Source: Paulownia fortunei (lineage: Eukaryota > Streptophyta > Magnoliopsida > Lamiales > Paulowniaceae). From it: a DNA stretch of 64,000 bases. The stretch covers positions 7,210,060-7,274,059 of the forward strand of contig CM033108.1 of NCBI GenBank assembly GCA_019321725.1, read 5' to 3'. The notes under the pieces were generated by a model. It ran no database searches. It saw only the letters and a list, made by a program, of their open reading frames with translations, and was not told the DNA's origin. Each line of letters opens with the position of its first letter. Position 1 is the first letter of the stretch. Shown here piece after piece: positions 1-10,830 of the stretch. The translations under genes were made by a program, and so were the position numbers.

Positions 1-724
1 CTTAATCTTATTAGGTCCAACTAAATAAATATTTTATTTAATTAAATAAAGTAATTTGACCCTTAAATTAATTTAAGCTCTAATTAATTAATCTTCCCTA
101 ATTATTTTAATCCAACGTCTTGGATTACCTTCTAAAGTAGACTTCCCAATTTGTGTATGACTCCTTAGGTTGCAAGCCTTCGACGATCGAAAATACCTAA
201 CTATATATCATAGAATATTGGCTATCTAGGGCTACGCTAACAATGACTAACCTACAAGTTATAAGGCAGGAACGATAAGGAGTTAACCATTTCTATGCGG
301 CTATTGAGCTCTTTGACCGACCTTTCCAAACTTGATAAAGGAATAGAGTAAGGATAGTATCGATCCTGTAGCTACTAAGCTATGAGCTACCCGACTTGCC
401 TATTCCATCCATAGGAAGGATAGAATAGCAAGTTTATTGATCTTCTTGAAGAGCTTTGTAGAGCCTTCTTGGGTTTCTTAAAGTCTTCTAAGAGATTTTT
501 AAAGGACTATTAGTGCTAGATTGTTTGTATAATAGTAGCCTTCCGGACCATGTTCTCAATCGTCCTAGAGGCTAGAGCAAGAGTCAAAGCTTTGCTTTGG
601 TTCACCTCTCAAAAATGGTTGAAGACTTTATTTTCCAGTAAGGAGCCATCCTCTTCACTCCGGCATGCCCCTTTTCATTTTCTCTAAGAACCCATATTCA
701 TAAGTTATTCGTTTTTAGGCTGCA
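1..724 (+). mobile_element. LTR-like repeat X1, cut by window edge
   Basis: This AT-rich stretch aligns along its whole length with 4619-5404, for example at the shared text around the words ACCATGTTCTCAAT at 548 and 5211. The similarity stops at a CA dinucleotide at 723-724, as an LTR end would. The left part lies outside the window. Immediately to its right the sequence passes into the A copy of the PHD-finger gene fragment, so I infer that X1 inserted into that copy as a solo LTR or a 3' LTR. No primer-binding site or coding sequence adjoins it. Class is inferred from the ends only. Confidence 0.55.
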
Positions 725-1551
725 AGGAAAACAAACATATTTTGCTTTTTTAATTTTTTCTATTTACATCCTATTTAATTTCTTTGAGGGTAGTTTGTAA
801 ATAAAATTTATATATTTTTTTAAAAAAAATTATTATGTCTTAATTTCAAATTCTATTCCCACATGCTTTCACTTCATTTCTTGGGGATCTAATATACTTC
901 CAGTAATGCAAAAAAATCTAGATATATTATGCTTTTATCTTCATTTTCTTTTTTTTTATTTCACAAGTTATATCCTATTTAAATGGTTTTGTGGTTATTG
1001 CACCTCATTGATAAGGTTAAAATGCTAAAAACTAGATAAATTTTAATACACTTTTTTATTGGAGACAGAATCATTAGGTAGAATTTTCATAGATGAGTAG
1101 CGACTTCTACAACCTTTGTTTTGCTCCAATGCCCTCTTAAACAATTACCTCGTCCAAAAAGCTCAAGATTTTGTATTGGGGATCATTTTCACCTTTTTAA
1201 TGACTTAAACAACAGTAGAACTATTAGTTTAGTGGCAATTCAAAGGCGAACCTTTTACCCATCCCTCTTATTTTGTTCAGCAAGGCTATATTACTACTCT
1301 TCTATTTACATATGAGGGGGCCAAATGGAAAATATTTTAATTTTGGAGTCATAAAAAGTAAAAAATTTTTTGAGCAAAGAATTTGAGGATTTCAATAATG
1401 ATGGTTTATGTAGGATTCTTGAATGAAATTAGGATTTGATCAAGGTTTCTCATTGGGAATAAAATGAATAGTAGTAAAGGATTTTGAAAATGGATGGTGG
1501 CATAAATGGATCAGTGGAATTCGAATTATGTCAATTCTATGATAATGATTT
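725..1551 (+). pseudogene. IDM1-like PHD gene fragment, copy A (5' part)
   Basis: Copy A is the plus-strand counterpart of the reverse complement of about 8245-9207 in copy B. It runs from the non-coding 5' region into a short exon remnant near 1490-1550 whose peptide contains ELCQFYDND, which is also encoded by copy B on the minus strand near 8250. It breaks off at 1551, where the sequence turns round into copy C. No intact frame is left: short frames here are interrupted and the upstream part is low-complexity and UTR-like. The parent gene is identified only through the better preserved domains of copies D and B. Orientation and homology are seen directly; the pseudogene status is inferred. 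Confidence 0.6.
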
Positions 1552-3400
1552 GCCTCGCTAAACAAAACAAGAGGGATGGGTAAAAGGTTCACCTTTGAGT
1601 TGCCACCAAACTAATAGTTAAACTATTGTTTAAGTCATTAAAATATGAAAATCCCCAACGTAAAATCTTATGCTTTTGGATTAAGTAATTGTTCGACAAA
1701 GTACTAGAGAAAAGCAAAGGTTCTAAAAGTTGCCACTCACATATGGAAATTCCACCTAAATATTCTGCCTACAGTGAAGAAGTGTATTAAAATTTGTTTG
1801 GTCTTTAACATCTTAACCTTTTCAATGAGGTACAACAACCATCGAAACTATTTAAGTAGGATATAACTTGTGAAATAAAAAAAAGAAAAGAAAAGAAAAT
1901 GAAGATAAAAGCAAAATATATCTAGATTTTTTTGCATTATATGAGATATATTAGATCCCCAAGAAATGAAGTGAAAGCATGTGGGAAAAGAATTTGAAAT
2001 TAAGGCATAACATTTTTTTTTAAAAAAAATCCTTAATTGTTATTTACAACCCACCCTCAAACCACTTAAATTGGATGTAAATAGAAAAAATTATAAAAGC
2101 GGAATTTGTTACTTTTGATTGGAGCAAACATCTAAAATTTATATTTATTTGCTCTTTAAGCTATATAGAGAAAATATAATGAAGAATACAAATGGACCTC
2201 AGGAAATGAGGTGAACGTATGAGGGAACAAAACTCAAAATTAAGATATGATAAATTCACATTTTAGCCTTTTCACATTACTTACCAAAAGGATCCAATGG
2301 AATTAAGATCAGGAAAGAAAATGCACTTATAGATGAGAATGGGCGCGATATTAGATGAAGCTCTGATATATTGATGGCTATATGAAGTGAGTTAAGACTA
2401 AAAATGGCAGAATTTTAAAATTAATACAAGTATGGAATTATATCAAATACAAGTTTATTACTTACCAAAGGATAAAAAATAATTCAAAAATAAAATAAAA
2501 CCAGTGCATGCCCTAATCAGAATTGTGAAAACACTACCATCGAATTCAAATCATTGTTGTACTTTCCTTCTTACACTCATCAAATAAGGGAACAAACATA
2601 ATAAACAATCATAGGGGGTATGTGTATACCTATAGAATTTAGAAATGCTAAAAATTGTATACCCATAAAGAAACCAAATGTAAACACACATAAATCTGTA
2701 GATTATAAATGGGCAAGTCACACAATATGTGACAAATATATAAAGAGACATACAGAGAAAGAGAGATTTAGGGACCAAAAATAATATATTAAATCTCAAA
2801 GTTTTGCAAATAAGGAAATAGTGGAGTTCATCCCTCAAGAAAATCGGTAGACTAGAAATTTAATTTTAGGCATCAAGGTGAACAAATCACAAATCGAAAG
2901 CAAGAAACATACAAAATAAAATAATTGATGATGCTATTGGAAGGCTCATCGCCCTCAAAATAAACCTATAAAGCAAATCAATAAATCAACAACATAATGA
3001 GAACGCAATATTGAATTTCTAAGTTACTAAGAAGAAGAAAAAAGGAGATTTTAATTGATTAGAAGAAGAGAGGGGCAGATTGTGCAAGAAAGGTGTGTCA
3101 TAACGAAAGAGATAAGAAAGGGATAAAAAGAAAGAAGAGAGGTTGAAGGTATGCTGTAAATTAGAGAAAAGAGGGAAATTACCAAAAAAGAGAAGAGAGA
3201 GAGAGAGAAAGAGGGTGTGCTAACAAAAAAAAAGAGAAAACGAGAAAGAGAGAAGAGAGGGGTGAGGGTGTGCTATAAAAAAAGAGTGAAGAGGCGTTGA
3301 GCTTAAGAGGGGTGAGGATGGTTTATATAGTAGAAACCTAAACCTACTCAATCTTCTGAATTAATGCAATAGTCACAAACCTCAATAGCAACTATTTGCT
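1552..3400 (-). pseudogene. IDM1-like PHD gene fragment, copy C (promoter and 5' region)
   Basis: This segment is a direct repeat of about 8640-10530 and therefore, on the minus strand, corresponds to the promoter and 5' non-coding region of the PHD-finger gene. It holds no domain-coding exon. On the plus strand 3060-3300 is purine-rich (repeated GAGAGA, GTGAGGGTGTGCT words), giving a pyrimidine-rich leader on the minus strand just below a TATA motif at 3323-3329. The left end, at 1552, is an inversion junction with copy A: both share a GCCTCGCT-type sequence there. Nothing suggests a functional protein from this copy. Confidence 0.6.
3323..3329 (-). promoter_or_regulatory. TATA box of copy C
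   Basis: The minus strand reads CTATATAAACC here and is followed within about 30-50 bases by a pyrimidine-rich leader. The same arrangement is preserved in copy B at 10471-10477, which supports a duplicated core promoter. Whether it is used is unknown. Confidence 0.45.
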
Positions 3401-3860
3401 CAGTCTGTCAGCTTTTTCAATTTTCCATGTGGCTTGGTGCCCACATATATAGCACCCATTGGGTACCTGCATGCCTGGCCGGCCTAAACAATAGATGGGT
3501 TGGGCAGCTCATGCTTAGGACCTATGGGGTTCCGCGTGCCTATCAACCCACATGTGGAGTGCCTAGCACCCACACTTCAGGTGATGGATGCCTTGGCTGA
3601 CTACCTGAAAGTTGCCCCGACGTCAAGCATTCTATTGGTTTTTTGTGATACTGACTACCAACAGCCCACTCGATATCACACGTTGGGTGGTCTCATTTCT
3701 TAAAATATTTTAACAATTACAATGATAAACACAATTAATCGTAAATAAAAAAAATAATTTAAAAAATCAAACGCATATATAAATATTTAATTTATCACAT
3801 AAATTTAAGTAAATGTTATCGTGAAGCTATTGAAAATGCATAAATAGACTATTATACCAT
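3401..3860. other. GC-richer island without recognised gene
   Basis: From about 3430 to 3700 the base composition is clearly richer in G and C than its surroundings and contains several short palindromes (GGCCGGCC near 3477, GGTACC near 3461, GACGTC near 3618). It follows the point where copy C stops matching copy B. A 67-codon frame at 3500-3703 has no recognisable domain. It may be the remnant of an unrelated insertion. Confidence 0.4.
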
Positions 3861-5404
3861 TGTTGGTTCATGCGGTCCTGTGATGCAAAATGCAGCAAAA
3901 TTTAAAAATTTAAAAACACAACAATTATGAATTGTTACATCCGAGAACCCAAGCAATAGATATTGAAATGATTCAAATTTTATCCATTGAGGAATGAATC
4001 TCAAGTTCTTCAAAGAAAGCACATTTGATTGAAGATTGATTCTCTTCTAGGATCCCAATTATTATCCTTTTAAAGGTATCCACACCTTAGGAATTTTCAT
4101 GAATTCAAATTTATGTTAATAAATTTGAATTCTGATTTTAACACTAGAATTTGGGAGTGTACTTTAATAGTGAAGAAAGAATTAAACTAACATAAAAAAG
4201 ATGGAATTGTTTTGATGCAATAAGTGAACAAAAAAAAAGAAAGGAAGTGGCATTCCTTTAACCTTAATCCTATTAGGTATGTATCTATCTCTTTCTTTCC
4301 TTATCTCATTGCTTTATTTTCATTTGAGACTAGAAGTCTTTGACTTTCTCATCAAGACACCTAATGAGCCTTCTACGAGCCCACCAACCCTTGGACTCAA
4401 ACTCTAATTAATTTAATTAAGTCTATTTACTTGATCCCATCAATTAAACAAGCCCAATTTAATTAATTAAATTTTTCCGCTTAGGCATCCTAATCAAATT
4501 AGACACAACTAAATAATTATATTATTTAATTAGATAAATTAATTTAACTTCTTAAATTAATTTTTGTCTTTTTTAATTAATTGATCTAATTGATAATTAA
4601 TTAACACTTCATAAGCCCTTAATCTTAATTGGTCTAACTAAATAATTATTTGATTAAATAAATTAATTTGACCCTAATATTTAATATGAACTCTAATTAA
4701 TTAATCTCCATTAATTATTTTAATCCAACAACTTGGATTACCTTCTATATAGAAGTCGATTTTCCCAATGTGTGTGTGATTTAAGGTTGCGAGCCTTCAA
4801 CGATTGAAAATACCTATATATATCATTGAATACTAGCTATCTAGAGGCTAGGATAACAATGACTAACCTATAAGTCATAGGGTAGGAACGATAAAAAGTT
4901 AACCATTTCTTTGTAGCTATTAAGCTCCTTGATCAACTATTACTGACTTGATAAAGGAATGGAGTAAGGACAACACCAATCCTGTAGCTACTAAGCTATG
5001 AGCTACCTGACCTACCTATTCCAACTAGAGGAAGGATAGAATAGCAGGTATATCAATATTATAGCATGTAGTTATAGGATTTGAGTTGATCTCCTCCTTT
5101 ATGTGCTTCTTGAAGAGCTTTATAGAGCCTTTCAGCATTCCTTAAAGGATTCTAGGAGCTTTTTAAGAGAGTATTAGAGCTAGATTATTTGTATTATACT
5201 AGCCCTCCAGACCATGTTCTCAATTGCCCTAGAGGCTGGAGTTAAGGTCAAAGCTCTGCTTTGGTTTACCTCTCAAAAGGGCCTCTCAGAAGGGCTTGAA
5301 GACCCTATATTTTCTGGTATGGAGCCACATTTTTCACTCTGGCATACACCTTTTTCATTTTCTCTAGGAAGCGGTATTCATGAGTTCCTCATTTTAATTC
5401 CGCA
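3861..5404 (+). mobile_element. LTR-like repeat X2
   Basis: The element starts with TGTTGG at 3861 and its homology to X1 ends at GCA at 5404, giving the TG...CA termini of an LTR. Its middle (about 4380-4750) is the TTAATTAATT-rich tract shared by all members of this repeat family in the window. The five bases outside each end (ACCAT and ACTCA) do not match, so no clear target-site duplication supports the exact boundaries. No gag, pol, primer-binding site or polypurine tract is adjacent, so it is probably a solo LTR. A 74-codon frame at 5214-5438 lies across its right end and is not a recognised protein. Confidence 0.55.
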
Positions 5405-6993
5405 ACTCACTCTTACCGACCATAGTTATCTTGTCTAGCAGCTATATTTGTGCCTTTACCAACGCTAATAAGGAAAAACAAGACTAACTGCATTAGGTGT
5501 TACAAACTTAAACTAAATAGGAATCCATCATTCAGCTCTACCAAACTTTTACAAACCCATGCACATTTTTTTATGATCATGTTGTTGTATTGATAGCCTT
5601 CACTTTTTTCAGTTGTTTCTTACTAGCCATTTATGTGGTTCTTGATGTAGTTTGGCTATCCAAGTACTAAAGTTTACCTTGACAAACTGGAAAATTTCCT
5701 GTTTTATTAATGTACAACTAGTAATTCTCTTAATTTATCATATTGTCTTAAGTTCCATTTACAAACTGCTAGATCATAGTTGGAAATTAAGCAATCAAGA
5801 CTTGATTAGTTGCAAATGATGATATAAATTTGGACTTTGGGGTTGTATCTACTGTCTAGGGCTTGGATCATAGCTATAGATCAAGTGGGGTCTATACGTG
5901 GATGATTAGGATGTCTCGAGTCCATCAGGACTGAAACCTACTATGAATACACTTGTAATTGGACAATTATACTTAATTGCAGACTACATAATTTGCATGC
6001 ACTTAGAAAACAACATAGACTTCACATCCTTAACAGAAAGTGCAAATCTCTTTAATTTCAAGGGATAATTACCTAGAAAACTTTAAGGTTTGATGTAATT
6101 ACAAAAACCTTCTACTATTTTAGCAAAATAATCATTTTTCCTTAATTTTACAATAAAAACAAAAACAACAAAATTAACCTAAATTCTATAATTGCAAGAG
6201 TGCAATTTTGAAATTATTAGTGGAGTAATCTTGGAATTAATAAATTGAATGAATTAATTAAAAAGTTTAATTAATTATTGGAATTTATTGGGCATGTAAT
6301 TGTAGGTCCATAAGTCCCCAATCTACCTTCATAAATATTAAAATTGATTTTATTCAATAAATTAAAAATTATTTCCTAAACTGGATAATAATTATAAATA
6401 TCAAAGATTACCGGCAATATATGATATTGTTGCATCATAAATAAATATGAAATATTTATTTTGATATTTATAATTATTATCTAGGATTATAAATTTTAGA
6501 TAATTACAACAGGAAGGTTAAATATAACTTTCCTATCATATTTGCCTCGTAGAGTTAGAAGAGAATTAGAAAACAAGGTATTCAATAAGTATAAAAGTGA
6601 ATCTCTCCCTCTCTCTCTCCTCATTACATGTTTTTTACCAAGAGAGAGAAAGAGAATTCTCTAGCTTCTTATTGAATATTTTTCTTCCCCTTTCCTATGC
6701 CTAGTCTTGTGATTTCATGAGTAGCAAATATCACAAGACAAATTGTACAGTATAATTCAATTTGGTGTTAAGAACGCCCACTCGTTCCCATTGGTGTTAA
6801 GGCTTGGATTGGAAGACCTTGGTGTTGGATTCAATCATATTGAAACTTGGTGAAGAAGGTTTGAAGATTCTGAAAGCATAATTGAAAAAAAGAATTGGCT
6901 ATTTCTATTAGGTTGTGTTTTCTGAAACTCTACTAAATATAATTATTATATTTTGTAGTGGGCAGGTGAGTAGTGTGAGGCTCGGGTATTACA
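5405..6993. other. AT-rich stretch, no gene seen
   Basis: No domain-bearing frame is visible. Around 6060-6210 there is a short piece with the words AATTACCTAGAAAACTT and GTAATTACAAAAACC, resembling the termini of the MITE-like elements at 32.9 and 44.6 kb. Homology to the PHD-finger copies resumes at about 6994. Confidence 0.4.
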
Positions 6994-7516
6994 CACCATT
7001 AGCCCTAGAATAATGTTATCATGGTTAATTCATTTTGGAGTTGTTTCCCTGAATAAAGTGATGCAATTCTGGAGTCTTAAAGATAATGTTGTGCTGAAAG
7101 AGGGTTTTGTTACTGGAGATGGATTGGAATGCATTTGTTGTAATGAGATGCTTTCTATCTCTGAGTTCGAGAGTCATGCTAGTATCAAATCAAAACGATC
7201 GAGTATGAATCTTGTCATGGAATCTGGGAAGCCACTAGCCTTATGCCAACTTGAGGCCTGGTCAGTAGAGTACAATGCTAGAAAAGCCCCCCTTGAAACT
7301 AGTGAAGCTGATGAGGGTGATGATCATTGTGGGCTCTGGGTCTTGAAGAAGAGTTGGTGTTGTGTGATAATTATCCAGCTACATTTCTTCAAGCATGCTT
7401 GTTTGAACAGGTTTGATTTTGCTTTCTTCCCTGATCTTAGTCTAGTGTCTTTCTTGTAATTGTTACCTTGTTTGACATGGGAAATTTGTCTTCTTTGCAT
7501 ACTTGATTAAGTTATC
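6994..7516 (+). pseudogene. IDM1-like PHD-finger gene fragment, copy D
   Basis: A frame from 7013 encodes LSWLIHFGVVSLNK, then a zinc domain with CICCNEMLSISEFESHA and LALCQLEAW, the pattern that precedes the PHD finger in plant IDM1-like proteins (TPL-binding-type domain; the family includes putative histone acetyltransferases that guard active DNA demethylation). The PHD finger follows (DDHCGLW...) but, relative to copy B, one base is missing near 7338, shifting the frame within the first cysteine pairs. In the corrected frame a zinc-binding cysteine is tyrosine and a histidine is lost. After HACL the sequence crosses a GT donor-like site near 7411 and soon reaches the hairpin loop, so the second half of the finger and the acetyltransferase domain are absent. 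Clear pseudogene fragment. Confidence 0.8.
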
Positions 7517-8070
7517 TTTTTTTTAGCACCATTCCATTAGATAAGTTAATAAAGTATGGAAAGAAGATAGATTGCCCATGTTAAATTGTAATACAAGGTA
7601 ATAATTAGAAAAAAGATACTGGACTAAGATCAGCGAAGAAAACAAAATCAAACCTATTCAAACAAGCATGCATGATGAAATATAGCTGGACAATTATCAC
7701 ACAACACCAACTTACCTTCAAGACCACAAAGCCCACAAAGATCATCACCCTCATCAACCTCACTAGTTTCAGGGGAGGCTTTTCTAGCCTTGTACTTTGC
7801 TGACCAGGCCTCAAGCTGACATAAGGCTAGTAGCTTCCTAGATTCCATGATAAGATCCATGCCAAACCATTTCGATTTGAAACTAGCATGGCTCTCGAAC
7901 TCAGAGATAGAAAGCATCTCATTACAACAGATACATACCAATCCATCTCTAGTGACTAAACCTTCTTTCAGGACACCATCATCTTTCTGACTCCAGAATT
8001 AGATCACTTTATTCAGGGAAACAACCTCTCAATTAATTAACTATGATAAAATTGTTCTAAGGCTAGTGGT
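6994..8070. repeat. Long inverted repeat (hairpin) of PHD gene fragments
   Basis: The left arm, 6994-7516, and the right arm, 7540-8070, are reverse complements for almost their full length, separated by only 23 bases (7517-7539, including a run of T). In the 41 bases next to the loop 35 are identical by direct comparison. Both arms carry the same exon of an IDM1-like PHD-finger gene plus the start of the following intron. A read-through transcript of either strand would fold into a hairpin about 525 bp long. This is seen directly; production of small RNA is inference. Confidence 0.85.
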
Positions 8071-10199
8071 AGACCAATTTCTTTTCTGTGATTACGTCGA
8101 ACATGTCTTTAAGCTCTCTATTTGTAACTTGGAATTGCCTCTTGGACTCATGCTCTTCCTTACACGTTTACTTTTCTTAGTGGAACATTCATCTGTAAAT
8201 CCGAAAGTCTTATTTTTCATAAAAACTAAAACCAGCAAATCATTGTCGTAGAATTGACATAGTTCTGATTCAACTGATCCACTTGTGCCACCACACCTTT
8301 CATCCATAGAGTATTCTTCAGCTCTTGAGTTATTTTTAAATAAGCTAGGCACTTCTATTTTAGATAGTTTCCTAGATTCTTGATTGGGCCCACTAACACA
8401 AAAACCACTTTCTTCTTCAGTAAATATGTGGATTTTTTCTCAGAAATCCTTTGCTACTATCCTTTTATTCCTAATAAGAAACCTCGATTAGAATCCTATT
8501 TCATTCAATAATCCTGCATAAACCATCATTGTTGAAATCCTCAAATTCTTTGCTTGGAACAATTTAACTTTTGTTGACTCCCAAATTAAATTGTCTCCCA
8601 TTTTACCCCCTCATATGTAAATAGAAGAGTAGAAATGCAGCCTCACTGAACAAACAAGAGGGATGGGTAAAAGGTTCACCTTTGAGTTGTCACCAAACTA
8701 ATAGTTGAAATGTTGTTTAAGTCATTAAAAGATGAATATTATCCCCATCGTAAAATATTAAGCTTTTGGATGTGGTAATTGTTTAATAGGGTATTAGAGC
8801 AAAGCAAAGGTTTTAGGAACTGCCACTCATCTATGAATATTCTACCTAAGTATTCGCCCTGTAGTGTAGAAGTGTATTAAAATTTATCTGGTCTTTAGCT
8901 TCTTAACCTTTTTGATGAGGTGCAACAACCATCAAACCATTTAAGTAGGATATAACTTATGAAATAAAAAGAAAAAAAAATAAAATGAAGATAAAAGCAT
9001 AGTATACCTAGATTTTTTTACATTACAGGAAATATATTAGATCCCCAAGAAATAAAGTGAAAGCATGTGAGAAAAGAATTTGAAATTAAGACGTAATAAA
9101 TTCTTTAAAAAAATCCTTAATTATTATTTACAACCACCCTCAAACCACTTAAATAGGATGTAAATAGAAAAAATTATAAAAGTAGAATATGTTTATTTTT
9201 ATTGCAGCAAACATCTAAAATTTATTTTCATTTGCACTTTAAGCAATATTAGTGAGAATATATAATGAAGAATACAAATAGACCCCCAACAAATGAGGTG
9301 AAAGTATGTGGGAACAAATTTAAAATTAAGATACGATAAATTCATAATTTAGCCTTTTCACACTACTTACCAAGAAGGTCAGTGGAATGAAGATCAGAAA
9401 AGAAAATGCACTTATGGATGAGAACAATAGCAATGTTGGAGGAAGCTCTGATATATTGATGGTTGTACGAAGTGAGTTAAGACTAAGAATGCCAGAATTT
9501 AAAATTAATACAAAAATAAAATTATATCAAATGCAAGTTTATTACTTACCAAATGATAAAAAATAAATCAAAAAGGAAATAATATCAATGCATGTCCTAG
9601 TTAGAATTGTGAAAACACTACCATCAAATTCAAGTCGGTGCTTTCCTTCTTACACTCATCAAATAAGGGGGAAAATATAATGAACAATCATAAGGGTGTT
9701 TCTGTATACTTATAAAATTTAGAGATGCTAAAAATTATACACGCAGAAAAAAGAAAAAAAATGAAATACACATAAATCTGTAGATTATAAATGGGCAAGT
9801 CACTCAATCTATGACAAATATATAAAGAGACACAGAGAGAAAGAGAGATTTAGGAATCAAGCACAATGTATTAAATCTAAAAGTTTTGCAAACATAGTTG
9901 AATTCATCCCACAAGAAAATAGCAAACTAAAAATTTAATTCGAGGTATCAAGCTGAACAATCACAAAATGAAAGCAAGAAATATACAAAAAAAAAACATT
10001 GATGCTACCGGAAGGCTCCTTGTCCTCAAAATCAACAACCTATAAAGCAAATCAATATATCAACAACATAATGAGAAAGCAATGTTGAATTTCTAAGTCT
10101 ACTAAAAAGAAAAAAAAGTAAGCAATAATATAATTTTTCCTTTGTATTAAAAAGGGAAATTTTAATTGATTAGAAGAAGAGAGGGGCATTGTGCAACAG

Positions 10200-10440
10200 A
10201 GGTGAGGGTGTGTTGTAAAGAAAGAGAGAAGAGAGGAATTACAAAAGAGAGAAGGAGAGTGAGGTGTGCTGTAAAAATAGAGAGAAAGCGAGAAAGAGAG
10301 AATAGGGAAATTACAAAAAGATAGAAGAGAAGGGTGAGGGTGTGCGGTAAAAAAAGAGAGAAAGCAAGAAAGAGAGAATAGGGAAATTACAGAAAGATAG
10401 AAGAGAGGGGTGAGGGTGCGCAGTAAAAAAAGAGTGAAGA
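10200..10440. repeat. Purine-rich tandem repeat, about 70-76 bp unit
   Basis: The anchor GGGAAATTAC occurs at 10305 and 10381, 76 bases apart, and a related GGAATTAC lies about 70 bases before. Each unit contains GGTGAGGGTGTGC- or GGTGTGCTGT-type text and GA runs. It sits in the leader of copy B and a shorter version is in copy C (3100-3300). Confidence 0.7.
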
Positions 10441-10470
10441 GGCGTGGAGCTTAAGACAGGTGAGGATGAT

Positions 10471-10477
10471 TTATATA
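10471..10477 (-). promoter_or_regulatory. TATA box of copy B
   Basis: The minus strand reads GCTATATAAATC, followed by ATCCTCACC and a pyrimidine-rich leader. Copy C keeps the same layout. No TSS evidence is available. Confidence 0.45.
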
Positions 10478-10499
10478 GCAAAAACCTAAACCTACTCAA

Positions 10500-10830
10500 T
10501 CATCGGAATTAATGCACTAGTCGTAAACCTCAATAGCAACTATTACTCAATCAGCCAACTTTTTCAAGTTTCCATGCAATCAACGTTAAGACTAACAGAA
10601 TTATTACAATAGTCGCAACTGAGGTGGGCAACTATTACTAGCTTTTTTATTTTTCCGTGCAATCAACACTGACATACGGAATAAATGCAATAGTCGCAAT
10701 TGGGGTGGGCGACTATTGCTGGATTTTTAATTTTCCGTGCAATCAGCACTAATAATAAAAGAATTAAAGCAATAGTTGCAACTGTAGGGATGATTATTGC
10801 TCAGCCATAAACCTTAGTTGCGACTTTGTT
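10500..10830. repeat. Tandem repeat upstream of copy B, about 81-92 bp unit
   Basis: The anchor TAGTCG (or TAGTTG) recurs at 10518, 10610, 10691 and 10773, and each unit carries a phrase like TTTTCCGTGCAATCA and GGTGGGCAACTATT. Four degenerate copies are visible. They lie just upstream of the copy B TATA box on the minus strand; copy C retains only about one unit. Confidence 0.75.

Larger units (their letters stand above)
7540..10530 (-). pseudogene. IDM1-like PHD-finger gene fragment, copy B (longest)
   Basis: Read on the minus strand, this copy has a TATA box (10471-10477), a pyrimidine-rich leader, a long non-coding 5' part, an exon-like frame at 8352-8092 (contains SVESELCQFYDND and a basic stretch KKSKRVRK), and the TPL-binding-type domain plus half PHD finger at 7941-7654. 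The latter reads CICCNEMLSISEFESHA, LALCQLEAW and then DDLCGLCGLEGKLVLCDNCP...FHHACL, keeping the first C-C, C-C, H-C ligands. Just upstream of this domain the frame that should read LSWLI contains stops (TGG to TAG near 8035). It ends in the next intron at the hairpin loop. No acetyltransferase region is present. The family is firmly recognised; transcription and small-RNA production are unknown. Confidence 0.8.

Noticed and set aside
1..5404. X1 and X2 as the two LTRs of a single retrotransposon that captured the PHD gene fragments
   Set aside because: No primer-binding site follows X1 and no polypurine tract precedes X2. The sequence right of X1 is collinear with the host-like copy B, so independent insertions are simpler. 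The part of X1 outside the window could change this.
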